DNA from: Bacteroides neonati
GTDB taxonomy: Bacteria; Bacteroidota; Bacteroidia; Bacteroidales; Bacteroidaceae
DNA length: 64,000 nt
NCBI RefSeq assembly: GCF_000499785.1
Contig: NZ_HG726025.1
Span: forward strand, 186,001-250,000
Reading direction: 5' to 3'
Notes under the pieces: generated by a model
Database searches by the model: none
What the model was told of the DNA's origin: nothing
Seen by the model: only the letters and a program-made list of their open reading frames with translations
Part shown: piece after piece, positions 24,075 through 31,294 of the stretch
Layout: the number at the start of each line of letters is the position of its first letter
How positions within the stretch are numbered: the stretch's first letter is position 1
Position numbers and translations under genes: made by a program

Positions 24075-25364
24075 TTACACGCGACGCAAGCGAACGATCA
24101 GGATACGTTGCGTGGTTTCATCTATCCGCAAGCGATTGTCGGTGCGTTCGCCTATCAGCCAGGCTATCTGCTCGCCGCTGCAGAGTACCCATTGTTGCTC
24201 TTTCTGTGCGAGGGAGAACTTGCGGTCGGTCATATAATCGCTCACACGCTTCTTGCCCTTCATGCCGAAGGGTACAAAGGTATCGCCTGTTTGCCACAGC
24301 CGTATGCTGAGCGTACCTTTCAGCTTATCGGCATCGAAGCAGGCCACCTCTTTGTGGCGGGGAATAACGAATTCGGGGGTGTAGTCCAGCAGCTCTTGTT
24401 CCAGTTCAAAGGGAGGGGGTTCGACCGCGTCTTCCCCTTTGCGCCTTTCGATCAGCAGCCATTCGCGGTCTTTGATGATGCGCCACTCTTTGCTTTGAAA
24501 CTGCTTGCCCGGTTGTCCGGCAAGCGAGGCAATTATATCTTTCGTTTGTGCCGGGTTGAAGCCGAGCGGACGCACGATCTCGAACAGCAAAGCAGCCGGT
24601 GCAGGCTCGTGTTGCAGGGCATCGATGGCGATGCCTTTTTCGGTGAGTACCCGTTTCTTTCCCTCTTCAATGCCGTGGGCATAAATCAGAGCGGCATCGT
24701 TCAGATGGTTGCACGTATCCATAATGCTCTCATTGACCGATGGGTTGATCTCCTGCATCAGCGGAATCAGGTTCAACCGGATTTTATTGCGGGTGTATTC
24801 GTCTTGCAGATTGGTGCTGTCGGTTACATAGGGCTGACCGATGCTGTTCAGGTAGTCGACTACCTCCCGGCGGTTGATGCAAAGGAGCGGACGAACTACA
24901 TCGCCATTGCGGGCGCGTATGCCCAACAGACCGTTGATGCCCGTTCCGCGAATCAGGTTCAGCAGCAGGGTTTCTACACTATCGTCCCGGTGATGGGCTA
25001 CGGCTATCACTGCCGCACCACTCTCTTTTTTTATCTTCTCAAACCATTCGTAACGCAGTTCGCGCGCTGCCATTTCAATCGATATATGCTTTTCGGCAGC
25101 ATACTCGCCGGTACAGAAGTGTGTGCAATGAAGCGTCACTCCTTGTTCGTGGCAGAGTTGCCGAACGAAGGCTTCATCACGGTCGGATTCGGCATCGCGC
25201 AAGTGGAAGTTGCAGTGTGCCGCTTCGCAATAATAGCCCAGTTGGGTTAATAAACGCAACAAAGCTACCGAATCGGCTCCACCGCTCAGAGCTACAAGAA
25301 TCTTATCTGTCTTTTTGAATAAGTTCTCATTATCAATGTATTGAGAGATGCGATGCAGAATCAT
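24075..25364 (-). CDS. tilS: tRNA(Ile)-lysidine synthase
   Basis: A 429-residue enzyme that ligates lysine to C34 of the CAU-anticodon isoleucine tRNA, using ATP. The PP-loop LVALSGGADSVALLRLL lies near residue 25. The HHRDDSVETLLLNLIRGTGI region (about 130) and the RTRxxN-like YTRNKIRLNLIPLM follow. The C-terminal TilS domains end with VSDYMTDRKFSLAQKE and WLIGERTDNRLRI. The length fits. It is essential in almost all bacteria. The upstream gap to ygiQ holds four 23-bp tandem repeats. Confidence 0.95.
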   Translation of the reverse strand: MILHRISQYIDNENLFKKTDKILVALSGGADSVALLRLLTQLGYYCEAAHCNFHLRDAESDRDEAFVRQLCHEQGVTLHCTHFCTGEYAAEKHISIEMAARELRYEWFEKIKKESGAAVIAVAHHRDDSVETLLLNLIRGTGINGLLGIRARNGDVVRPLLCINRREVVDYLNSIGQPYVTDSTNLQDEYTRNKIRLNLIPLMQEINPSVNESIMDTCNHLNDAALIYAHGIEEGKKRVLTEKGIAIDALQHEPAPAALLFEIVRPLGFNPAQTKDIIASLAGQPGKQFQSKEWRIIKDREWLLIERRKGEDAVEPPPFELEQELLDYTPEFVIPRHKEVACFDADKLKGTLSIRLWQTGDTFVPFGMKGKKRVSDYMTDRKFSLAQKEQQWVLCSGEQIAWLIGERTDNRLRIDETTQRILIVRLRRV

Positions 25365-25379
25365 AATCGACGAATTATA

Positions 25380-25471
25380 AGAGTACGTACTTAATAGTGC
25401 ATAGATATACTATTCATTGGTGCATAGAGTACGTATTCATTAATACCAAGAGTACGTACTCTTGCTGTATA
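25380..25471. repeat. four degenerate 23-bp tandem repeats
   Basis: Four head-to-tail units of 23 bases start at 25380, 25403, 25426 and 25449. Units 1, 3 and 4 begin AGAGTACGTAyT, unit 2 begins AGATATACTATT, and units 1 and 2 end GTGCAT. Unit 4 starts with a perfect 14-bp palindrome (AGAGTACGTACTCT, 25449-25462). They fill the space between the end of ygiQ and the start of tilS, both on the minus strand. They may be a regulatory array for tilS or a small repeat family. Confidence 0.75.
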
Positions 25472-25484
25472 AGAAAACAGGCTT

Positions 25485-27323
25485 TTATTTGCCATATAAC
25501 TTATTGATTAAATCTTTACGACCGATGCGTGCCAGCTCGTTCATTATATTGCGTCGTTCTTCGGGCTTGTACCAGAAGAAGAACTGCCGTTGCGCCAGCT
25601 TCTCCCGTTGCGTGCGTGCACTGAAGATGGGCTCGAGGGTATACGGATGAAAGCCGGTATACCATGCTTCGGTCGCTACGGTCATGGGGGTAGGGGTGAA
25701 GTCCTGCACCTGCTCCAAGTGAAAATCGAGCCGTTTGGTAAGTACTGCCAGCTCTGCCATATCTTCCTCTTTACAGCCCGGATGGCTGGAGATGAAGTAA
25801 GGAATGAGCTGTTGGCGCAGATTCAGTTCGCGATTGATGCGGTCGAATATCTGCTTAAACTCACCAAACTGATGGAACGAAGGCTTGCGCATGATGTTGA
25901 GCACACTGTCGCTGGTATGTTCGGGGGCTACTTTGAGGCGTCCGCTTACGTGGTTGGCGATCAGTTCGCGGGTATATTCGGCGGTACTGCGGTTCACGGC
26001 ACTGTCTTTGCTTTGGTGCAACAACAGGTCGTAGCGCACACCGCTACCGATGAACGATTTCTTGATACCCGGCAAGGCATCGACCGATTGGTAGATGTCG
26101 AGCAGCGGACGGTGATCGGTATTCAGGTTGGGACATACCTTGGGGTGTATGCACGACGGGCGTTTGCATTTGTGGCAAACCGACTCGTCCTTGCCACCCA
26201 TGCGGTACATATTGGCCGAAGGACCGCCCAGATCGCTTAGGTATCCTTTAAAGTCGGGCAGCTGGCTAACCTCGCGTACCTCCTTCAGGATGCTTTCCTT
26301 GCTGCGGCTGACGATGAATTTGCCTTGATGTGCCGAGATCGTACAAAAGGCGCATCCGCCAAAGCATCCGCGATGGATGTTGACCGAGAACTTAATCATG
26401 TCGTAGGCCGGGATGCGTTTGTTCTTATATTTGGGGTGCGGCAAGCGGGTGTAAGGCAGGTCGAACGAATGGTCTAACTCCGTTTCGTTCATGGGCGGAT
26501 AGGGGGCATTGACCACCACCAATTGCTTGTCCACACGTTGGGTGATACGGTTGGCCGCATATTTGTTCGACTCCTCTTCGATGTGACGAAAGTTGGCCGC
26601 TTGCTTCTTCTTGTCTTTAAGGCACTCCTCGTGCGAGTAAAGCGTAAGGGTTTCGGCAGCAGGAAGCGAGCTTTCCCCTTCGGCTTGAGCCAGAAAAGCG
26701 GTTTGTGGAATATCCGTGGGTAGTTCATGGCTTTGTATGGGGGCTCCCTTAGCAACCAGTCGTTCGGTCAGTTCGGTGATGGGTTTTTCGCCCATACCAT
26801 AGATCAGCAGATCGGCACCACTATCGCAAAGGATGCTCTTCTGCAACTTATCTTGCCAATAGTCGTAGTGCGACAGACGGCGCATACTTGCCTCGATGCC
26901 TCCCAGTACGACAGGCACATCGGGGTAAAGCTCTTTAAGGATACGGCTGTAAACGATCGAAGGGTATTCGGGGCGCATATCCGGACGGCCATCGGGCGTA
27001 TACGCATCTTCACTGCGCAAACGCTTATTGGCCGTGTATTTGTTTACCATAGAGTCCATACAGCCGGCTGATATGCCGAAGAAGAGGCGAGGGCGTCCCA
27101 ACTTCTTGAAGTCGCGCAGGTCGTCGCGCCAGTTAGGTTGAGGAACGATGGCTACCCGCAGCCCCAAAGATTCGAGGATACGGCCTATTACGGCCGCACC
27201 AAAAGAGGGGTGGTCAACGTAAGCGTCGCCACTGAACAGGATTACATCAAGTTCGCTCCATCCGCGGAGCTCCACTTCTTTCTTACTGGTGGGTAACCAG
27301 TCGGTCAATCGATATTCTTTCAT
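25485..27323 (-). CDS. YgiQ family radical SAM protein
   Basis: A 612-residue radical SAM enzyme of the YgiQ/UPF0313 group. The N-terminal part (LPTSKKEVELRGWSELD, then FSGDAYVDHPSFGAAVIGR) resembles a cobalamin-binding-like domain. The radical SAM cluster motif is in NIHRGCFGGCAFCTI (about residue 315), with three Cys in the CxxxCxxC spacing. A Cys-rich stretch (CHKCKRPSCIHPKVC) follows, and the C-terminal YgiQ domain closes the chain (WYKPEERRNIMNELARIGR). The function is unknown despite wide conservation. Its promoter box touches the start codon, so the transcript may be leaderless. Confidence 0.92.
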   Translation of the reverse strand: MKEYRLTDWLPTSKKEVELRGWSELDVILFSGDAYVDHPSFGAAVIGRILESLGLRVAIVPQPNWRDDLRDFKKLGRPRLFFGISAGCMDSMVNKYTANKRLRSEDAYTPDGRPDMRPEYPSIVYSRILKELYPDVPVVLGGIEASMRRLSHYDYWQDKLQKSILCDSGADLLIYGMGEKPITELTERLVAKGAPIQSHELPTDIPQTAFLAQAEGESSLPAAETLTLYSHEECLKDKKKQAANFRHIEEESNKYAANRITQRVDKQLVVVNAPYPPMNETELDHSFDLPYTRLPHPKYKNKRIPAYDMIKFSVNIHRGCFGGCAFCTISAHQGKFIVSRSKESILKEVREVSQLPDFKGYLSDLGGPSANMYRMGGKDESVCHKCKRPSCIHPKVCPNLNTDHRPLLDIYQSVDALPGIKKSFIGSGVRYDLLLHQSKDSAVNRSTAEYTRELIANHVSGRLKVAPEHTSDSVLNIMRKPSFHQFGEFKQIFDRINRELNLRQQLIPYFISSHPGCKEEDMAELAVLTKRLDFHLEQVQDFTPTPMTVATEAWYTGFHPYTLEPIFSARTQREKLAQRQFFFWYKPEERRNIMNELARIGRKDLINKLYGK

Positions 27324-27327
27324 GCCG

Positions 27328-27335
27328 CAAAGATA
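27328..27335 (-). promoter_or_regulatory. -7 box abutting the ygiQ start
   Basis: CAAAGATA on the plus strand is TATCTTTG on the minus strand. It ends only 4 bases before the ATG at 27323. A transcript starting the usual few bases downstream would begin at or next to the start codon. Confidence 0.55.
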
Positions 27336-27353
27336 CGGATAAAATTTCGCAGA

Positions 27354-27698
27354 TTAACCGATACGCTTAATAATGGCTATGAATTCCTCGTCGGTGAGTC
27401 CGAAATCTTGCTCGCGGAAGTTCACAAAGTCTTCCAGATAGTCGCTGGCAATGGCCTCGAGTATGTCTTTTCCATCGAGCGATAGCTCGTCGAGCATAAA
27501 TCGAATCATGCCTTGGTAGGCGCGAATGGTTTTTAGTCGTTGTTCGGCACCGGGAACCGACATGTTTTGACACTGGTGTTCATTGCGTGCAATGAGATAA
27601 ACGGTAGCATAGAACTTGTCTATGCTACCGTAAATGCTGTTAATCTTGCGGGTGTCCGCTCCGGATAATTCTTTTAGTTTTTGTTGAATATCGGTCAT
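27354..27698 (-). CDS. hypothetical protein of a three-gene operon (third gene)
   Basis: A 114-residue soluble alpha-helical protein beginning MTDIQQKLKELSGADTRK. The start is ATG 27698, because it overlaps the stop of the preceding gene (ATGA-type overlap). The frame remains open further upstream but only as a shadow of that gene. No motif is recognised. The helical content and acidic C-terminus (REQDFGLTDEEFIAIIKRIG) suggest a small partner protein. It is the last gene of the operon with the TusA-like protein and another small helical protein. Confidence 0.7.
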   Translation of the reverse strand: MTDIQQKLKELSGADTRKINSIYGSIDKFYATVYLIARNEHQCQNMSVPGAEQRLKTIRAYQGMIRFMLDELSLDGKDILEAIASDYLEDFVNFREQDFGLTDEEFIAIIKRIG

Positions 27699-27910
27699 AA
27701 AATGGTAAATTGTAATGTCATTTCTTCGCCGTCGTATATCTCGCGAAAGCCGATGCCTTGTTCGGACAGGTACTCTTTGAGGTCCTGAAAGGCTTCGAGG
27801 TTCTCCATGATAATTTCCAGTTTCTCGCCTTTTGGGGCATTGCACAAAGCAGTGATGGCCGGAATCAATGGACTGTATAAGGTCAGTCCGCGAGTATCGA
27901 CAGTAATCAT
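27695..27910 (-). CDS. TusA-like protein lacking the active Cys
   Basis: A 71-residue protein with the TusA/YedF fold pattern: MITVDTRGL at the start, then helix SPLIPAITALC, and a closing strand GEEMTLQFTIL. TusA proteins normally have a CPxP motif right after 'DxRGL', where the Cys carries persulfide sulfur. Here this reads DTRGLTLYSPLI, so the Cys is gone. A sulfur-carrier role is therefore doubtful, and it may be a structural or regulatory paralogue. Both ends overlap neighbouring genes by 4 bases, showing tight coupling. Confidence 0.7.
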   Translation of the reverse strand: MITVDTRGLTLYSPLIPAITALCNAPKGEKLEIIMENLEAFQDLKEYLSEQGIGFREIYDGEEMTLQFTIL

Positions 27911-28221
27911 ACCTCCTCCTCTTCTTCTTGGTTGACGAGCCAGGTAAGATACAGTTTAATGAGTTGTTGCAAACCAAACGCCTTCATGTTTTCATGATAA
28001 ATGACGTCGATGCAAAGGTCGAGCAATTCTTTACTATCTTCTTCCTGACTGGCAATAAGCGAACGGATATTCAGTTTGAGCTTATCCAGTACGGCTTCGT
28101 CTACGATACCGTTGCTGTCGATCAGGTGACGGAAGAGAGCATATTTTTCGATGGTTTTCAGGTTCTCTTCAGATACCTCCATACTGCGTGTTCCGCTGAG
28201 ATTAGCTTGTATAGTATACAT
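27907..28221 (-). CDS. hypothetical protein of a three-gene operon (first gene)
   Basis: A 104-residue acidic alpha-helical protein (MYTIQANLSGTRSMEVSEEN start, ending in a run of Glu: VNQEEEEEV). It has no signal peptide or membrane segment, and I do not recognise a family. The ATG at 28221 is preceded by a TAnnTTTG box at 28253-28260, and its stop overlaps the TusA-like start by 4 bases, so it leads the operon. The three proteins probably form one functional unit of unknown purpose. Confidence 0.7.
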   Translation of the reverse strand: MYTIQANLSGTRSMEVSEENLKTIEKYALFRHLIDSNGIVDEAVLDKLKLNIRSLIASQEEDSKELLDLCIDVIYHENMKAFGLQQLIKLYLTWLVNQEEEEEV

Positions 28222-28252
28222 GACTTTTAGTTTTAGAGTGAATTAATAGGAG

Positions 28253-28260
28253 CAAAGATA
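28253..28260 (-). promoter_or_regulatory. -7 box of the TusA-like operon
   Basis: CAAAGATA, i.e. TATCTTTG on the minus strand, lies 32 bases before the first start codon of the operon at 28221. Confidence 0.55.
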
Positions 28261-28277
28261 AAACTTTTCATGAAAGA

Positions 28278-28293
28278 TGGTGCGTTGGCACCA
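28278..28293 (-). terminator. small hairpin after the amidase-like gene
   Basis: TGGTGC (28278-28283) and GCACCA (28288-28293) form a 6-bp stem with a 4-base loop just after the stop at 28302. There is no good T run, so it is a weak terminator candidate. Confidence 0.35.
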
Positions 28294-28301
28294 ATTTATT
28301 T

Positions 28302-31205
28302 TCATTTTTCATCAAAGAACCTCATGATGGCTGCCATTACCGTTGAGCGCTCTTTCTCCGACTCGATACTTTCGAAAGGAAAGCCCAGAACGAAGGTACG
28401 GTAATTGCCTTTGTAGGCAATACCTGCACTTTGATTGTCGGGGGCATAGGCAAATACCGAAAAGGCGGGAGCTACGGGAACAATGCACTCGGGAGCTGTA
28501 ACGGGATAGCTTTGCTCGTTGGGCAAACGTGGAATGGTCAATGTGCGTCCCAACCCATTGATAACCTTCGAGCGGTTATCGTCCATGGAGCGTTGGAAGC
28601 CATATTTGAGTACCTTTTCCGTAAACTCACGATTGCCTTGCGAGGTGCTCATGTCGCTACCCAGGTAAGAGCCGCTTATCAATAGGCGTCCGCCCGATTG
28701 GCAATAGGCGGTGATGATGCGCTGCATAGCTGAGGAGAAGGTCTTGTAGCTGTTGCGCACGCCGGGTTCTTCTTTCTCCAATCCAAGAATATAGTCAACG
28801 ATGGGGTAGTTGTCCGGCGATACGATTCCTGCTTCGACGGCTTCGTCACTGCACGACACAAAGCTATATCCGCCCGCAGCTTGCAGGGCTTTGCCGTGAA
28901 CGAAGGGATAGTCGAACGTATTGCCCGCCATCTTCAATCCCTCCAGCTCCCGACCGCTATCGCCCAAACTGCCTTTGCCTTCTTTGCCGGCCTGCTTGCG
29001 GTCGAATGTGGTTTGTTCGCCACAAAGTGAAATGTCGTACAAATAAGGTACACCGGGGTCTTGCTCCATGTCGAAGCCCGCTTGAGTCGGTGTATTGACT
29101 ACCGCCGGTGCACTGATGCGGTCGAACCCATTGATGATTAACACCCGGCTGCGTTCCCGTTTGGCTTTATAGGCTGCGAGTATCTCCGAAGGGAAACTTT
29201 CGCCTCCACGGTTGACGGCCGTCACCTTAAACGAATAAACCAGTCCTGGCTCTATCTTCACGGTATATGATGGTTTGCTTACAATCGTTCCGTTATCGAA
29301 TCCTCCATACCCGATACGGGTATAGACTACATACGCTTGCGGCTGTGCGGTCGGTTCTAAGGGGTCTTGCACCCCTTGCCAACTCAGTTCGAGTGTGTTC
29401 TTCTTCTTCCCGAAGCGAACGGCGAAATGATCGATAGGTAGGGGTTGCACTACATAGTCCTTGCCATGCTGGCTGCTTACGAACTGTAAGATCGACTTAT
29501 AGATAGAGCGACCCACGGTGAATTTGAAGTTCGGGTCGTGTCCGTATTGCATATCGGCAAAGTTCTGGTGCGACAGCAGCTCGATAATCGAAGAGGGAAC
29601 TACCGGCAGGCGGGTTTCGCTGTAATTTCTGTCCCACATGCTGCGGCGTGTCCACGGTGTGTTGAAATTGGCATTGATATCCTTTTGCAGTTGCGTAAGG
29701 GTGATGTCTGCCAAGTCGCGTGAGGCATATCGGTCGATACCTGTAGCCAACTGTCCGTTGGTGGCATCGGTTGTATAAATGCCCAGCGATCCGATGATCT
29801 CGTCTGTTTTGCTACTCCCTGCATCGCTGTGCAGTGCCAGAGACATCTCAATCGGAATACCCAGTCCAGCCTGATTGGGGTTGTAAACCGAACCACCCGA
29901 CAGGTAGTTGATGCTGTTGGCTCGTGTGTTGATATCATCGGCATAGTCGTTGGTTCCTTTGCGGCCGCCATATACCTCGTAGGGCATACCGCTCCACTGT
30001 GCCGAGTATCGTGCTCCTTCGAGATAGCGCGGCAACCCACTTACCGAAGCACCCCGAACGATGTTGCCCATTCCCCCGCCAAAGCGAACGGCATCGGCAC
30101 AAACGACTCCGTTTTGTGAGCTCTGATTGCTCAGTACCACCATGCCGTAGTCGTTGTTGCCCTTGTCAAACTCGAAAGTGCCCAGATAAACCCAAGTGCT
30201 GCCTCCTATTTGTTGGTTGATACGAAACTCGGTGACCCCTCCTTTATGGAAAACAAGGTATTTGGCATCGCTCACACTGTTGGGCAGTGTTTGGTAAGAG
30301 ACGTATACGGCATAAGCGCCCGTTGCCGGAATGGTTGGAATCCACTCGGCAAAGGCTTTGTCTTTCTTCTTCTCGGTGCGTGCAAAGCGTGCTGTGCCCG
30401 TTGCAAAAGGATTTTCGCCATCCTGATAGCGGCTTTGCTTTTGTGCAAACCCTTTACCTGCGGCAGTAGACCAGTCGGCTTTGCGGCTTTTCACCTCCAG
30501 GTAGATCGAGTTGCTTTGCGTATCGTTGTCGACAACCACTTCGTTTCTTTGCGTATCGCGTTCGCGAGGAGTGAATACATTGGCTCCGGCATTCTCCAGC
30601 ATCGGAATAACGTAGGGAAGAATGAACGATTGTGTAAAGAGATCCTCCGTAGTGCAGAACAATCGCGGGCGCTGCCATCCCCAATCTTCTTTATCGTTTT
30701 TATAGTAACTGCCGTGACTTTGCCACAATGCGATGTGGCGGTTTTGCAGTCCGCGCGATACCTCGTAAGGGCGAGAGGTGTTCTTTACCCACGGCTCTCC
30801 TTTGTAATCGGTGTTGAGCAACAGGCGCGATTTGTCTTTTTTCTTTTTCCGGTACAGGTTGGGTATTAAATCGTCAATCGGTTTCGTACCTGCATAGATG
30901 GTTGTGTCGAAGAATCGCACCGGACCCGGCAGGAGGTCTTTGATCTGTTGATAGATGGTTTCGACCGTTTCGTTCTGAAAGGGTTGGTAGGCGAAACTCT
31001 CGCTCAGATAGATGGCTATCTGCTTTCGGTCGTAATCGATGTTGAAGCTTTTAAACTCAGCGGCATTGGTCTTTGCCGTAGCCGGACTGTAACTACCGAA
31101 ATAGCTGGTGAGCCGCTCTTTTACATTGCGTTCAATGTCCTGAGCATGCGATATTCCTGTTGCCAAAAACAGCAACAGCAGCAGAAGGAGAGGAAACTTT
31201 CTCAT
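28302..31205 (-). CDS. secreted amidase-like protein with golvesin-type and Fn3 domains
   Basis: About 967 residues from ATG 31205. Earlier in-frame starts at 31211 and 31223 sit at or before the expected transcript start. It has a signal peptide (KFPLLLLLLLFLATGISHA). Pieces of an N-acetylmuramoyl-L-alanine amidase fold are split by an insert: ALWQSHG (about 163), FTPRERD (about 213), SLALHSDAG (about 460) and SSIIELLSHQNF (about 542). They correspond to the His, 'TRxxD', 'SxHxN' and Glu boxes. The insert (about 285-378) is a golvesin/xanthan-lyase-like beta domain ending ADAVRFGGG. An Fn3-like segment lies near 615-680. It is probably a cell-envelope or glycan-active hydrolase; related genes are often labelled xanthan lyase without evidence. 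Confidence 0.75.
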   Translation of the reverse strand: MRKFPLLLLLLLFLATGISHAQDIERNVKERLTSYFGSYSPATAKTNAAEFKSFNIDYDRKQIAIYLSESFAYQPFQNETVETIYQQIKDLLPGPVRFFDTTIYAGTKPIDDLIPNLYRKKKKDKSRLLLNTDYKGEPWVKNTSRPYEVSRGLQNRHIALWQSHGSYYKNDKEDWGWQRPRLFCTTEDLFTQSFILPYVIPMLENAGANVFTPRERDTQRNEVVVDNDTQSNSIYLEVKSRKADWSTAAGKGFAQKQSRYQDGENPFATGTARFARTEKKKDKAFAEWIPTIPATGAYAVYVSYQTLPNSVSDAKYLVFHKGGVTEFRINQQIGGSTWVYLGTFEFDKGNNDYGMVVLSNQSSQNGVVCADAVRFGGGMGNIVRGASVSGLPRYLEGARYSAQWSGMPYEVYGGRKGTNDYADDINTRANSINYLSGGSVYNPNQAGLGIPIEMSLALHSDAGSSKTDEIIGSLGIYTTDATNGQLATGIDRYASRDLADITLTQLQKDINANFNTPWTRRSMWDRNYSETRLPVVPSSIIELLSHQNFADMQYGHDPNFKFTVGRSIYKSILQFVSSQHGKDYVVQPLPIDHFAVRFGKKKNTLELSWQGVQDPLEPTAQPQAYVVYTRIGYGGFDNGTIVSKPSYTVKIEPGLVYSFKVTAVNRGGESFPSEILAAYKAKRERSRVLIINGFDRISAPAVVNTPTQAGFDMEQDPGVPYLYDISLCGEQTTFDRKQAGKEGKGSLGDSGRELEGLKMAGNTFDYPFVHGKALQAAGGYSFVSCSDEAVEAGIVSPDNYPIVDYILGLEKEEPGVRNSYKTFSSAMQRIITAYCQSGGRLLISGSYLGSDMSTSQGNREFTEKVLKYGFQRSMDDNRSKVINGLGRTLTIPRLPNEQSYPVTAPECIVPVAPAFSVFAYAPDNQSAGIAYKGNYRTFVLGFPFESIESEKERSTVMAAIMRFFDEK

Positions 31206-31225
31206 ATACATCTTGATTTTCATGA

Positions 31226-31233
31226 CAAAAGTA
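31226..31233 (-). promoter_or_regulatory. -7 box of the amidase-like gene
   Basis: CAAAAGTA on the plus strand (TACTTTTG on the minus strand) ends 3 bases before the first in-frame ATG at 31223. Translation must therefore begin at 31211 or 31205, leaving a very short 5' leader. Confidence 0.55.
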
Positions 31234-31242
31234 ACAAAAAAA

Positions 31243-31273
31243 AATAGTGGATAGCTTTATGCTACCCACTATT
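31243..31273 (-). terminator. terminator of the NagB-LmbE gene
   Basis: A 13-bp stem (AATAGTGGATAGC at 31243-31255 against GCTACCCACTATT at 31261-31273, one G-U pair) with a 5-base loop, followed on the minus strand by nine T. It lies 22 bases after the stop at 31295 and directly before the next promoter. Confidence 0.9.
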
Positions 31274-31294
31274 CTATCGTTCTTTTATCAATTA

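Noticed and set aside
24108..25250. 380-codon frame antisense to tilS
   Set aside because: A shadow of the tilS coding sequence; no domain pattern.
27699..27977. N-terminal extension of the third gene in the TusA-like operon
   Set aside because: It reads across the whole TusA-like gene in another frame; the ATGA overlap at 27698 is the natural start.
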